A stretch of 64,000 nucleotides of DNA. Origin: Clostridia bacterium (GTDB taxonomy: Bacteria; Bacillota; Clostridia; Christensenellales; Borkfalkiaceae). The position numbers were made by a program, and so were the translations under genes. The notes under the pieces were generated by a model. It saw only the letters and a list, made by a program, of their open reading frames with translations, was not told the DNA's origin and ran no database searches. Within the stretch, counting starts at the first letter, position 1; each line of letters begins with the position of its first letter. The stretch lies in the NCBI GenBank assembly GCA_017398825.1, contig JAFQEV010000059.1, forward strand, positions 34,453 to 98,452, read 5' to 3'. This document shows, piece by piece, positions 1 to 8,352 of this stretch.

Positions 1-1290
1 AAAGAAATCGTTTCCGTCAGTATCAGATGAGAACTTGGACGAACCGCTTTTTGAAGAATAAAGGTTTTTAACGTTAACGCCTACGTTTCCGTTTAAGGTA
101 GATTCAACGCCTGCCTCTATTACAACCTGGCTATCGTTTTTAACCTCGATAAGCTTGCGACAAGATTCAAACGCCTTATCGCCTATTGACGTAAGCGAAC
201 TACCAAGCTCAAGACACAATATACGAGTACAGTTATAAAAAGCTTGATTTCCTATACTGTTTACGTTTAAGCAAGCCTTTTCAAGCGAGGTACAGCCTGC
301 GAAAGCGTAATCGCTAATCACGTCGCCTGTAATATTTAAATCGGTAACGATTTCACCGCCTATTTTTAAAACACCTGCGTAGTATAAGGGATTTGCATAT
401 ATATCTGCAAACGGGAAGGTTGCCCAAGTGCTGAGCTCACCGCCGTAATTAACGTATTGTAAACCGTTGCATCTATAAAAGGCGTTTTCACCTATCATTT
501 TAACAGATGCGGGAATGGATACCGATTTTACGTTAGAGCAAAGCGAAAAGGCTTTTTCTAAAATTATAGAACAACCGTCGATAATGGAAACGTCAACCGC
601 ACCATCGGTAACGCCAAAGAAAATTTTGGGGGTTCCCAAATAAATACCGTTGTCAACTATCGTGCGGATAAGTGATGAACAGTCCTGGAAAGCGTTATTC
701 CCAACCGATTCAAGATCGCATTCGGGCGCAAACGTAATAGAACTTAAAGAGGAACAACCGCTAAATGCCTGTTTTCCGATAGTTTTTACCGTAGACGGAA
801 TATAAATGCTCGTAATCGAGGTTTTATCCTTGAATGCCGATGCGTTTATCTCGGTAACGGGAGCGCCTTTATATTCGGCGGGAATTATAATATCCGTGCC
901 CGTAAACGAACCAAGACCTCTTACCGAATATTCGTTTTTACCAGTTATTTTAACAATTCTTATATCACTTGCCTCAGCGGAACAAACGGTACACACTCCA
1001 CTTGTGTTTATATCGTGGGGATTTCTTGCAGTAAAGTTTGTTTTATAAGATTCTCCACACTCGCAACTGTGTAAAGTGTAACCCTCTGCCGAACAGGTTG
1101 ATGGAACTACGGTTTCAGCAAAAACACATTCGTGAGTACCCACGCCCTCACTACCAGGTCCTACGGGTTGACCACCGTTTCCACCATTGCCACCGTCACC
1201 GTTTCCACCGCCACCGCATGCAGTAAGGGTGAATGCGGATATGATAACCGCGAATATTACAGTTAAAATCGATAAGAGTTTTTTCTTCAT
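1..1290 (-). CDS. BspA-like leucine-rich-repeat surface lipoprotein (C-terminus outside window)
   Basis: The reading frame is open from the ATG at 1288-1290 to the window edge, so about 430 N-terminal residues are seen. Residues 1-25 form a lipoprotein signal with lipobox LTAC, followed by a Gly/Asn-rich linker and a short Cys/His segment (HECVFAE...CECGESY) of the kind seen near the N-terminus of many gut Clostridia surface proteins. The rest is a series of BspA/LRR_5 repeats (patterns such as IPSTVKTIGKQAFSGCSSL). Members of this family are exported and bind surfaces or host proteins; the ligand here is unknown. The ribosome site AAGGAG overlaps the stop codon of the upstream gene, 4 nt away, so translation is probably coupled. 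Confidence 0.88.
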   Translation of the reverse strand, partial: MKKKLLSILTVIFAVIISAFTLTACGGGGNGDGGNGGNGGQPVGPGSEGVGTHECVFAETVVPSTCSAEGYTLHSCECGESYKTNFTARNPHDINTSGVCTVCSAEASDIRIVKITGKNEYSVRGLGSFTGTDIIIPAEYKGAPVTEINASAFKDKTSITSIYIPSTVKTIGKQAFSGCSSLSSITFAPECDLESVGNNAFQDCSSLIRTIVDNGIYLGTPKIFFGVTDGAVDVSIIDGCSIILEKAFSLCSNVKSVSIPASVKMIGENAFYRCNGLQYVNYGGELSTWATFPFADIYANPLYYAGVLKIGGEIVTDLNITGDVISDYAFAGCTSLEKACLNVNSIGNQAFYNCTRILCLELGSSLTSIGDKAFESCRKLIEVKNDSQVVIEAGVESTLNGNVGVNVKNLYSSKSGSSKFSSDTDGNDFF

Positions 1291-1293
1291 AGT

Positions 1294-2556
1294 TTACTCC
1301 TTAATCTTCCTACACTCGATATAGTAACGCTTGTCATACGCGTGACCGATTGAGAAAGTCTTTCTCGGCAAAGCGCCGTCGTAAATAACCGTTTTGAAAA
1401 GTTGGCTCTTTTCCATTCCGCTAAAGATAAATCCTATTGCATTTTCCTTAGAGGATAAACTAATTACGGCGTCCTCCCCGTGTATGTAATCGACTTCGCC
1501 TGGATTTTTAGCCAAGTAATCGTCGATAAAATCTTGTAGCGTGCCTACCGTGAGCTGTTTTTCTGGGTGAGCAAAAGTCAATTCACGCTCCCCGCCTTTA
1601 GTGATTATTTTAACCGTTTGGGGCTTTTCAGCACCGTTTAACGAGCTTGCGTATTCGTTTAGAGAATTTATTACGCCTTGCGTATCAACGCCGAACATCA
1701 CCCTGTAAATCGGCTCGAATTCTAAAGCCTCGTCGTGAAGGTTAGTAATTTCTACAAGAGCATATCTCGAGGGGTGAGTTAAAGCTTTATCGCCAAGCTT
1801 ACTCTTAACGTTTAAATAGCAAGTTCTCGCCGTTGCCAACGAATGATTGCCGTCACCCACCGCAAACAACAGTTTAGAGGGGGCGTTGCCGTATAATCTC
1901 ACGGCGTTTTCATCGCTTATAAGATTGCTAAGCGCATCGTTTATGGCGGAAAAATCACTGTCTTTTACCAAATATCCCGTTACGCTACCGCCACCCTGCA
2001 TAAGAGGAAAATCGTAAATCTTTTCAAGGCTTTGCTTTTTGGTAGTTATCGGCTCGATAACGGTTTTTTCGTCATCATCTATAAGTAGCATTACGTGAGG
2101 TAGTTCAATTACTGCGTCTTCCCTCACTTTAACTCTTGGTGGAATTCTATCAAGAACAGTACCCTCAGTCGCGCGAATAAGCGACTTTGAACCAACGGAA
2201 AAATCGTAATTTTCAAGGTCTATCATAGCAACCAAGCCGTGCTTTACCCTACCGTCACGCTGAACGCGCTCGGTGTAAATCATGGAGTTTTTATAAGTTT
2301 TTAAAACGGACTTTAAATACTCGCCCATAGTGGCGTTTATCTTGGGAACGCGTTCGCCTGCCTCGCTTAAGTAAACCTCGGGCAAGATAAGGGATAAGGT
2401 GGACGGGCTGTCCCCTACCATCTCCTTTGCCTTTTCCCAGTATTCAGGCTCGCTGGTATACTGATCGCAAGCAATAATAGCCCACTTAGAACCGTCTACC
2501 TCATTAAAATCGGGGAGCATTATATCAGCAGGTTGCAAATAGTATTTATCGTTCAT
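1294..2556 (-). CDS. DUF1015 family protein
   Basis: The protein has 420 residues if started at the ATG at 2554-2556, which has GGAGAA just upstream; a longer frame from a GTG at 2580 lies inside a hairpin and is unlikely. Family hallmarks are an N-terminal PDF..VDGSKWA..ACDQYTSEPEYW block and a central GDGNHSLATA motif, comparable to the DGHHR motif of DUF1015. Family function is not established. It sits between a CNNM-type transporter and a surface lipoprotein, all on one strand. Confidence 0.85.
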   Translation of the reverse strand: MNDKYYLQPADIMLPDFNEVDGSKWAIIACDQYTSEPEYWEKAKEMVGDSPSTLSLILPEVYLSEAGERVPKINATMGEYLKSVLKTYKNSMIYTERVQRDGRVKHGLVAMIDLENYDFSVGSKSLIRATEGTVLDRIPPRVKVREDAVIELPHVMLLIDDDEKTVIEPITTKKQSLEKIYDFPLMQGGGSVTGYLVKDSDFSAINDALSNLISDENAVRLYGNAPSKLLFAVGDGNHSLATARTCYLNVKSKLGDKALTHPSRYALVEITNLHDEALEFEPIYRVMFGVDTQGVINSLNEYASSLNGAEKPQTVKIITKGGERELTFAHPEKQLTVGTLQDFIDDYLAKNPGEVDYIHGEDAVISLSSKENAIGFIFSGMEKSQLFKTVIYDGALPRKTFSIGHAYDKRYYIECRKIKE

Positions 2557-2571
2557 ATTTTCTCCGTCAAT

Positions 2572-2597
2572 TTTACCCACTTATAAAAGTGGGTAAA
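2572..2597 (-). other. Intergenic hairpin without U-tract
   Basis: Arms 2572-2582 and 2587-2597 are perfect 11-bp complements around a 4-nt loop, between the CNNM-transporter stop and the DUF1015 start. No T-run follows on either strand, so a plain intrinsic terminator is unlikely. It could be a processing or stabilising stem that changes expression between the two genes. Confidence 0.6.
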
Positions 2598-2606
2598 GAT
2601 TAGTGT

Positions 2607-3881
2607 TTATTCTTTTTCTTCAATAACCTCATCGCATACGGTAACTTTAATTTCAACCACCTTTTTAATAGTAGTTCTCGTTACCTCTATCTTGAGGTTT
2701 TTATAGGTGAATTTTTTGCCCGTTGTAGGAAGTTCGCTTAAAAGTTCCGTTACGAAACCGCTAACGGTGTTGGCATCGTACTCCTCGTCATCATCGAGCA
2801 TATCGAACTTTTCAAAGAACTTGTCAATCTCCAAAGCACCGCTTACAAGGTAGGTGTTTTCGCCGATTTCTTTGATAGCCTCGCTCTCTTCGTCGTACTC
2901 GTCGTAAATCTCGCCTACGAGCTCTTCTATAATATCTTCAACGGTAACGATGCCGGCAGTTCCGCCGTACTCGTCTAACACTACCGCCATATGAACCTTT
3001 CTCGCTTGGAGCTTTTTAAGGAGTGCGGATATCTTGGTGTGCTCTACTACGAAAACTACCTTTTGCATAATGTCTTTGATATTGAAATCTTGCTTAAAGT
3101 AGTTGCGATAAAAATCTTTTTCGTGAATAAAGCCTATAATACTGTCAATCGTGTCTTTATACACGGGGATACGCGAATAGCGCTCACCGTCAAACATCTT
3201 CTTTATTTCCTGCTTGGTGGCATCGTAAGGAACGGATACTACGTTAATTCTCGGAACTAAAATATCCTTAACCTCAAGATCATCAAACTCGATTGCCGAG
3301 CGAATAAGGTCAGACTCGTCTTCTTTGAGCGTTCCATCCTCCTCAGCCTCGTTTACTATCGTGATAAGCTCATCGTCAGTAATAGCGTCCTCATGGTCAA
3401 GCCTGAAAAGAACGTTTAAGAGCTTTTTGAATAAACCGAGAAGAAGGTTTAACGGGTAAAATAACCAGTAGCATAAAAGTATGAAAGGATAGAAAAACGA
3501 CGCGCTCTTTTCTGGATACGATTTTGCTATGAATTTGGGGGTGATTTCACCAAATAACAAAACCACTATCGTGATAACTGCGGTTGATACGAACGAAGGA
3601 TCTAAGAACGAACCCTCTTTCATAACTTTAGTAAAGAATAAAAGCGCCAGCGATGATGCAGTTAAGTTTACTATGTTGTTTCCTATCAGTATAGTCGTGA
3701 TAAGCTTGTCATACCTCTCGTAAAGAGAAAGTACCTTTTTAAACTTAACGTCTTTTTGAGAAAGACTTTTAAGTTTTATCGTGTTAAGGCTTGTATAAGC
3801 CGTTTCGGTTGCCGAGAAACATGCGGATAAGATTACTAACGCAATTATCGCTATTAGCAGTGGTAACGAGCCGTCTGGCAT
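2607..3881 (-). CDS. HlyC/CorC (CNNM/DUF21) family transporter
   Basis: A 424-residue membrane protein. Residues about 1-185 are a DUF21/CNNM transmembrane domain with several hydrophobic segments and the FSATETAYTSLN motif. Residues about 190-320 hold a CBS pair (LVPRINVVSV..., VVLDEYGGTAGIVTVEDIIEELVGEI), and a CorC_HlyC domain ends the protein. Family members act in Mg2+ or Co2+ homeostasis; older annotation calls them hemolysins. The Shine-Dalgarno AAGGAG lies about 14 nt from the ATG, rather far. Probably cotranscribed with the gene upstream at 3929-4771. Confidence 0.92.
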   Translation of the reverse strand: MPDGSLPLLIAIIALVILSACFSATETAYTSLNTIKLKSLSQKDVKFKKVLSLYERYDKLITTILIGNNIVNLTASSLALLFFTKVMKEGSFLDPSFVSTAVITIVVLLFGEITPKFIAKSYPEKSASFFYPFILLCYWLFYPLNLLLGLFKKLLNVLFRLDHEDAITDDELITIVNEAEEDGTLKEDESDLIRSAIEFDDLEVKDILVPRINVVSVPYDATKQEIKKMFDGERYSRIPVYKDTIDSIIGFIHEKDFYRNYFKQDFNIKDIMQKVVFVVEHTKISALLKKLQARKVHMAVVLDEYGGTAGIVTVEDIIEELVGEIYDEYDEESEAIKEIGENTYLVSGALEIDKFFEKFDMLDDDEEYDANTVSGFVTELLSELPTTGKKFTYKNLKIEVTRTTIKKVVEIKVTVCDEVIEEKE

Positions 3882-3928
3882 TTTGAAAAATTTTACTCCT
3901 TTGTATTCCGTGTGTATTCTAAGTGGTC

Positions 3929-4771
3929 TTAGTATCGGAATTCTATCTTTTTATATTCGGCAAAGCTCTCGTGAGCTTGCTTTCTAAAATAATAATTACC
4001 CTGTTTTACAAGGGTTAAGCCTCTACCCTCTAAATACGCGTCAAACGCCTGCTTGGTAACGCCGTACTTGGAAAGCGCGTCAAAAAGCTTACTAGCGCAA
4101 AACTCTTCAAGTTCTATGGGCGCAAGTTCGGATTTGTTTACCTCGGCTTTTAATGAGTTTGAAAGAGTATTTAGCTCCTTTTCAGACTTGAATTTAGACT
4201 TAAAGTCTTGAAGGTAAAGCTCTAAATTTTCTTTAATCACCTTTTTCATTTGGTTGGGATTAAAGCCGAACGGACGCTTAACGTCACTAAACTTGCCGTT
4301 CTTTATCACGGCAAAGTAACCGTTTTCATCAGCAAAAAGCGCGTTGTAAGGATTTGTAAAGAACTCTTTAATCTCCTCGGTTTCCCCACCTAAAAGGTCG
4401 ATAAAATCGTTTTCGTGCTCGGTTAAGGTCTTGAGTAAATCTTCGCTCCCCTCTAACGCCTTTTCTAAATTTGATAAAAACTTCGAACCGTCAAACGTAA
4501 TTTTGTTAAAGCATAAGTACTTTTTGAAAATGAAAAGACAAAACGCCCTCGCTCTATCCGTTGCCAAGGGCTTTTTATTCCACTCGTCTGAAAGTTCTAT
4601 CATCGATAAATAGTCAACGGGTGCGAATTCTTCCTCTTGAGTTAAAAAGCTCTCGTCTTGCGAAAAACCATGCTTTATCTCGCGAACGGGAACGGCAAGC
4701 CTTGCCGCCTCCTCCTTTTCTTTCCTCAAAATCTCTTCTATTTCTTTGTACATTTTCTCAATACAGTTCAT
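3929..4771 (-). CDS. Hypothetical protein
   Basis: A soluble, charged protein of 280 residues that I do not recognise. It begins with an acidic/basic helical stretch (MYKEIEEILRKEKEEAARLA), has no signal peptide or membrane segment, and ends in an aromatic and basic tail. A promoter lies directly upstream (4781-4809), which puts transcription start only 2-3 nt before the first ATG. A second ATG at 4751-4753 (MYKEIEEI) is the alternative start; neither has a strong ribosome site. It heads a probable four-gene operon with the CNNM transporter, DUF1015 and the surface lipoprotein. Confidence 0.75.
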   Translation of the reverse strand: MNCIEKMYKEIEEILRKEKEEAARLAVPVREIKHGFSQDESFLTQEEEFAPVDYLSMIELSDEWNKKPLATDRARAFCLFIFKKYLCFNKITFDGSKFLSNLEKALEGSEDLLKTLTEHENDFIDLLGGETEEIKEFFTNPYNALFADENGYFAVIKNGKFSDVKRPFGFNPNQMKKVIKENLELYLQDFKSKFKSEKELNTLSNSLKAEVNKSELAPIELEEFCASKLFDALSKYGVTKQAFDAYLEGRGLTLVKQGNYYFRKQAHESFAEYKKIEFRY

Positions 4772-4780
4772 ACGGGTAAC

Positions 4781-4809
4781 ATTATATCATATTTTTTTTC
4801 ATTTTACAA
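4781..4809 (-). promoter_or_regulatory. Sigma-A type promoter for 3929-4771 operon
   Basis: On the minus strand: -35 TTGTAA (4804-4809), 17-nt spacer, -10 TATAAT (4781-4786) preceded by TGA, an extended -10. Predicted transcription start falls within 3 nt of the first ATG. Confidence 0.75.
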
Positions 4810-4849
4810 TCATTTTAAGTAAAGTAATTATTATTACGCGTGCATACAT

Positions 4850-4878
4850 AAAAAAATTCCCGAGAATAGCTCTCGGGA
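4850..4878 (-). terminator. Intrinsic terminator after nitroreductase
   Basis: Stem TCCCGAGA/TCTCGGGA (4858-4865 and 4871-4878), with a T-run on the minus strand (4850-4856), six bases after the nitroreductase stop. Confidence 0.85.
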
Positions 4879-4883
4879 GTATT

Positions 4884-5396
4884 TTATAGTTCTTTTACGA
4901 AATCTTTTAAGTCCAAACGGTCAAAATGACGGGGCGCAGGCTCGCAATCATCAGCGGGATAACCGCATACCAAAAAGCCGTAAACGACTAAATTTTCAGG
5001 GAGTGAAAACGCAGACTTTACGTCATCTGGCATAATTCTTCCTACCCAGCAAGTGCCAAGCCCTAAGTCAGACGCCTTGAGCATCATATACGTTTGAACG
5101 ATAGCACAGTCAATCTCCATAAAGTTCTTGCCGTTAGATTTTAAAATGCATGCCCTATCACTATCACCGCAAATTATAAATACGAGTGGCGCGTCAAAAT
5201 GACAAGTGGTCAGCTCTTTCACCTTTTGCATTCCCTCTTCACTCTTTACAACGAAGATTTTTTGCGGTTGACTGTTCTTTGCTGTGGGTGCTATTTTTGC
5301 AGCGTTGAGTATCGCTTGAATTTTTTCCTCTTCAACGGGTGTTTGCTTATAGCTCCTAACGGAGTACCTTGTATCTAAAACTTTTTGAAATTCCAT
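4884..5396 (-). CDS. Nitroreductase family protein
   Basis: The 170-residue protein has the nitroreductase fold pattern: N-terminal LDTRYSVRSYKQTPV, the AAKIAPTAKNSQPQK flavin-binding segment, and the central DLGLGTCWVGRI motif. Family members are FMN-dependent NAD(P)H oxidoreductases; the substrate cannot be told. AAGGAG precedes the ATG. A terminator follows directly, and minE-like and minD genes are upstream on the same strand, so it may be read from their transcript or from its own promoter. Confidence 0.9.
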   Translation of the reverse strand: MEFQKVLDTRYSVRSYKQTPVEEEKIQAILNAAKIAPTAKNSQPQKIFVVKSEEGMQKVKELTTCHFDAPLVFIICGDSDRACILKSNGKNFMEIDCAIVQTYMMLKASDLGLGTCWVGRIMPDDVKSAFSLPENLVVYGFLVCGYPADDCEPAPRHFDRLDLKDFVKEL

Positions 5397-5447
5397 AACG
5401 TTTTCTCCTTACGCAACTATTTTATCACCCTTTTTAAAAAATTACAA

Positions 5448-5672
5448 CTACTTTATTATTCCAAAACTCTTAATCGCAACTGCCGTTGCGGTAACCGTTA
5501 CCTTATAACAATCTTTTTCCGCCTCAACGGAAATATTAACGCCTCCGTCAAGGTTAAAATACTCGGATAAAAGATTGTATGCATCGTAACAAATCATTTC
5601 AGATGTGTCTTTACTAAGCTTTAATCTATCGTTTAAAATTATATCGTTAAGAGCATTTTCTTTCCTTTTCAT
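5448..5672 (-). CDS. minE: Divergent MinE-like cell division topological specificity factor
   Basis: A 74-residue protein whose ATG overlaps the minD stop by 4 nt (ATGA). The order of elements fits MinE: an N-terminal helix with DIILNDRLKLS, comparable to the anti-MinCD helix ending in a DR pair, then EMICYDAYNLLSEYFNLDGG, comparable to the DILEVI.KYV.ID stretch, then alternating strand-like residues. MinE makes MinD dimers leave the membrane and sets the mid-cell division site. Sequence match is weak; the position after minD carries much of the call. An unrelated small protein remains possible. Confidence 0.6.
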   Translation of the reverse strand: MKRKENALNDIILNDRLKLSKDTSEMICYDAYNLLSEYFNLDGGVNISVEAEKDCYKVTVTATAVAIKSFGIIK

Positions 5673-6451
5673 AATCTGCGCTTAAGCTCCTTTCTAATAC
5701 TGCCCCAAAACCCAGAATACTTTTTGAGATAATCATACGTTTTGTAACTTTTCCCCTGTAGATTTTGCGCTATGATTTTTATTGCCTTTGCACTCTCGCC
5801 AACCAACCCTTGTGCGTATACGGAATTAAATTCGTCAAGCTCGGGAATAACGCCTAAAATCTCAGTTTTTAAAGTGTTTTCGATATCCGTTTCGGATAGG
5901 CTTTTCCCGCTTAAAACAAGGTCGCCTCTTATCTTATTTACTATTATGGAAATGTTTTTGAGGGAATAGCTTTTGAGTATTGAAATCACTTTATCCGCAT
6001 CGCGTACGCTCGACACCGTTGGCGTTACCACAACGATTGCGTATTCCGCCGAATTTACCGCTCGGTGAAAGCCTATATCTATCCCTGCTGGGCAGTCGAT
6101 AAGTATATAGTCGAAAAGCCCGTCAATCTCCTCGATGGCACGCTTTACGCCCTGTCCGCTAACCTCTGAAGAGGTGAGCGTATGGCAAGACGGCAGTACG
6201 AATAAATTCTTGTTGAGAGGGCTTTCAACGAGTGCTTGTTTTACACGGCATTTGCCCGAAATAGCGTCCGATAGGTCGAAAATCGCCTTATTTTCAACCT
6301 CGGTTAGAACGTCTAAATTGTTGAGACCCAAGTCACCGTCAACAACGGCAACCCTAAAACCGCTGTCGGCAAGCTTTAGCCCTAAATTTGCAGTTATAGT
6401 CGTTTTTCCAACCCCGCCCTTGCCCGAGGTTATTACGTATCTTTTAGCCAT
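5669..6451 (-). CDS. minD: Septum site-determining ATPase MinD
   Basis: A 260-residue ParA/MinD-type ATPase. The deviant Walker A GKGGVGKTT (about residues 10-18), the DGDLGLNNLDVL switch region and YILIDCPAGID Walker B-like region are clear. The last dozen residues (FWGSIRKELKRRL) form a basic amphipathic helix like the MinD membrane-targeting sequence. MinD oscillates or concentrates at poles and recruits MinC to block polar division. No minC is adjacent; a MinE-like gene follows with a 4-nt overlap. No strong ribosome site is visible before the ATG. Confidence 0.93.
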   Translation of the reverse strand: MAKRYVITSGKGGVGKTTITANLGLKLADSGFRVAVVDGDLGLNNLDVLTEVENKAIFDLSDAISGKCRVKQALVESPLNKNLFVLPSCHTLTSSEVSGQGVKRAIEEIDGLFDYILIDCPAGIDIGFHRAVNSAEYAIVVVTPTVSSVRDADKVISILKSYSLKNISIIVNKIRGDLVLSGKSLSETDIENTLKTEILGVIPELDEFNSVYAQGLVGESAKAIKIIAQNLQGKSYKTYDYLKKYSGFWGSIRKELKRRL

Positions 6452-6521
6452 AACTATACTTTAAAGCATTGATAGTGAGATATTATATATATGATTGTTG
6501 AATAATGGTTTTTTTTGTAAT

Positions 6522-6547
6522 AAAAAAGCGTGAGATAACTCACGCTT
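6522..6547 (-). terminator. Terminator ending the ROK kinase/repeat transcript
   Basis: Stem AAGCGTGAG/CTCACGCTT (6526-6534 and 6539-6547), followed on the minus strand by six T. It lies beyond the repeats, so the minus-strand transcript of the 6862-8220 gene should include them. Confidence 0.85.
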
Positions 6548-6557
6548 AATTTGTTTT

Positions 6558-6864
6558 TACGTTAAGAAGTTAGTTGCAAGATAACGCGCTTATACACCGC
6601 AAATAATTGATTATATAAGGCGTTAGTTGCGAGCAGAAGAAGGCTCGACGGCATGTTATCGGGCAAGACTAACCTTGTCGGTTGTCTTGGTCGTAACTTG
6701 ACGGCAGTAACGCACTTATGCGATGCAAATAACGACTTATTTAAGGCGTTAGAAACGAGTTAAGCAAGGCTCGACAAGACGGGGCGATTACGATAGACCT
6801 TATCGGTCATCGTAAATGCAACGGCTTGGCAGTAACGATGCATAACGAAGTTTATAACGACTTA
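6558..6864. repeat. Tandem structured repeats (family R1): two full units and one deleted unit
   Basis: This fills the gene-free stretch 6452-6861. Full units lie at 6617-6742 and 6743-6864, each running from AAGGCGTTAG to AACGACTTA; 6558-6616 is a shorter copy that has lost the central hairpin. Each full unit folds as nested stems. The inner hairpin is at 6664-6689 in the first unit and 6788-6815 in the second; both have one bulged base and a 5-nt loop but different, compensating stem sequences. The last unit ends on the stop codon of the minus-strand kinase gene, so the family is part of its 3' untranslated region. Related copies occur at 21964-22165. Confidence 0.85.
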
Positions 6865-8220
6865 AAGTTCGGGTAAGCTTGCAGCTGCAATAGACTGACC
6901 TACGCGCTTGTTAGACTCGTCAGGCATTTGGAGCTTAATTCCTGCATACTGGGGGAATTCTGCTTTGATTACTTCGTTTGCCTTTTCTAAGATAATATCG
7001 CCACCCTTACCAGAGGTTACGCGACCTAAGAGCAAGCCGTGCTTGATATCGTAAAATTCGCTATAGTATGCGATAGTGTAACCGAGGTAAATACCTATGC
7101 AAGCATAAATATTTTTAGCCATCTCATCACCTTCAGCCATAAGTTTTTGAATAACTTTTAACTTTTCAGCGGGAGATAAACCCTCTTCAAACTTAAAGCC
7201 GGCGTTTTCAGCAAGCTTTATAACGCTATCTTGAGAGAAGTATTTAACGCCGCAGCCATAGTCACCCGACCATTCGTCAACCATAGCGCCTTTGTTATAA
7301 TCAACGGGAGCGAAAGCAAGCTCGTTGAGCCAACCCTCTAAGCAACCCTCGCGATTTATGTAACCAACCGCCTCGCTTGTTCCCATTGCGATACCTAAAA
7401 CTGCGGTGTCTTTTAAATCCATTGCGCCGGCAAGAGCAGTAACGTCACCGTCGTTAGCAACCTCGATGGGCGCACCGATTTCCTTAGCAATGTCCATATA
7501 CATGGTCTTTACGTGCTTTTCAAAATCGTCCTCAGGAACTTTTAAGAATAACGATGCTACCATTAATTTGTTATCAACGTAAACGCCTGCGGAAGAAACA
7601 CCGATAGCGTCAACCCTCGGCATTTTGCTTGCCGCGGTTTTCATTGATTCCATAATGCCGTCGTACTGATAGTGCCAGTCAGAGTTGAGTTTGGGGTGCC
7701 AAACAACCTCTTCACTATATACAACCTCGCCATCGATAACAGCGGAAACCTTTCTATCTGAACCACCAGCGTCAAAGCCGATACGGCAACCGTCTAAGTG
7801 ACCGCCGACTTTTAAGGAACAGCTCTTAGCCTCGGGGAAATCTTTATCTTCAACGTATTCAACCTCGAAAGGTCTTTCATAAACGCCTGACATAAACTTT
7901 TCGTCAAACGCTCTCTCACCCGTTTTGGTGTAAGCTGATTTAATTCTTTCATAGATATACTTATCACCGGAAAGTATAATTTTATAACCACCTGCAACCC
8001 AAAGAATAGTTTTAATTATTCTTTCAGCAACACCGTAGTTTTCTTCTCTTTTATTATCGTCGGCAAAAATTTCAAGATTGTAGATAAAGTTATAACCTTT
8101 ATTTCTCTCTACGCAAATCTTTAAAGTCTTGCTCTCTTCTTTTTTAACAGCCTCTCTAAATTCGTTGAGTTTAACTATCATCGGGTAGTAATTTTTATCG
8201 TATACGGGAGTAAATTTCAT
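6862..8220 (-). CDS. ROK/ASKHA-fold sugar kinase-like protein
   Basis: The protein has 452 residues from the ATG at 8218-8220, which has GGAGAAGG just upstream; a longer frame from 8232 starts inside that ribosome site. About 150 N-terminal residues have no motif I can name. The C-terminal part has the actin-like ATPase signatures of ROK proteins: GFDAGGSDRKVSAV (phosphate 1), IGVSSAGVYV, VANDGDVTALAGA and GIAMGTSEAVGYI. The HC(x)nC zinc motif of repressor-type ROK members is not seen, so an enzyme is more likely than a regulator. The stop codon is the first base triplet of a structured repeat. Confidence 0.75.
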   Translation of the reverse strand: MKFTPVYDKNYYPMIVKLNEFREAVKKEESKTLKICVERNKGYNFIYNLEIFADDNKREENYGVAERIIKTILWVAGGYKIILSGDKYIYERIKSAYTKTGERAFDEKFMSGVYERPFEVEYVEDKDFPEAKSCSLKVGGHLDGCRIGFDAGGSDRKVSAVIDGEVVYSEEVVWHPKLNSDWHYQYDGIMESMKTAASKMPRVDAIGVSSAGVYVDNKLMVASLFLKVPEDDFEKHVKTMYMDIAKEIGAPIEVANDGDVTALAGAMDLKDTAVLGIAMGTSEAVGYINREGCLEGWLNELAFAPVDYNKGAMVDEWSGDYGCGVKYFSQDSVIKLAENAGFKFEEGLSPAEKLKVIQKLMAEGDEMAKNIYACIGIYLGYTIAYYSEFYDIKHGLLLGRVTSGKGGDIILEKANEVIKAEFPQYAGIKLQMPDESNKRVGQSIAAASLPEL

Positions 8221-8253
8221 AGCCTTCTCCATTTTAATATTTTATTCCATACT

Positions 8254-8281
8254 ATATTAGCACAATTAAATTTATTTTAAA
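8254..8281 (-). promoter_or_regulatory. Possible promoter for the ROK kinase gene
   Basis: On the minus strand TAATAT (8254-8259) is preceded by TGC (extended -10) and, 16 nt further upstream, by a weak TTTAAA-like -35. It lies 34 nt ahead of the chosen ATG. Confidence 0.45.
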
Positions 8282-8318
8282 AGGGGTTTTACAAAAAAAC
8301 TTTAGATTTTTTTATAAA

Positions 8319-8350
8319 ATAAAAAACAACGGAAAATTTCCGTTGTTTTT
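8319..8350. terminator. Bidirectional terminator after the ABC ATPase
   Basis: AACAACGG and CCGTTGTT arms with A/T flanks form a long stem (about 8322-8350), with T-runs available on both strands. It ends the amino-acid transporter operon. Confidence 0.85.
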
Positions 8351-8352
8351 AG

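Noticed and set aside
2557..2580. GTG start adding 8 residues to the DUF1015 protein
   Set aside because: It lies in the arm of an 11-bp hairpin and has no ribosome site; the internal ATG has GGAGAA.
6558..6864. CRISPR array
   Set aside because: Units are about 120 bp, differ inside and have no uniform spacers or cas genes nearby.
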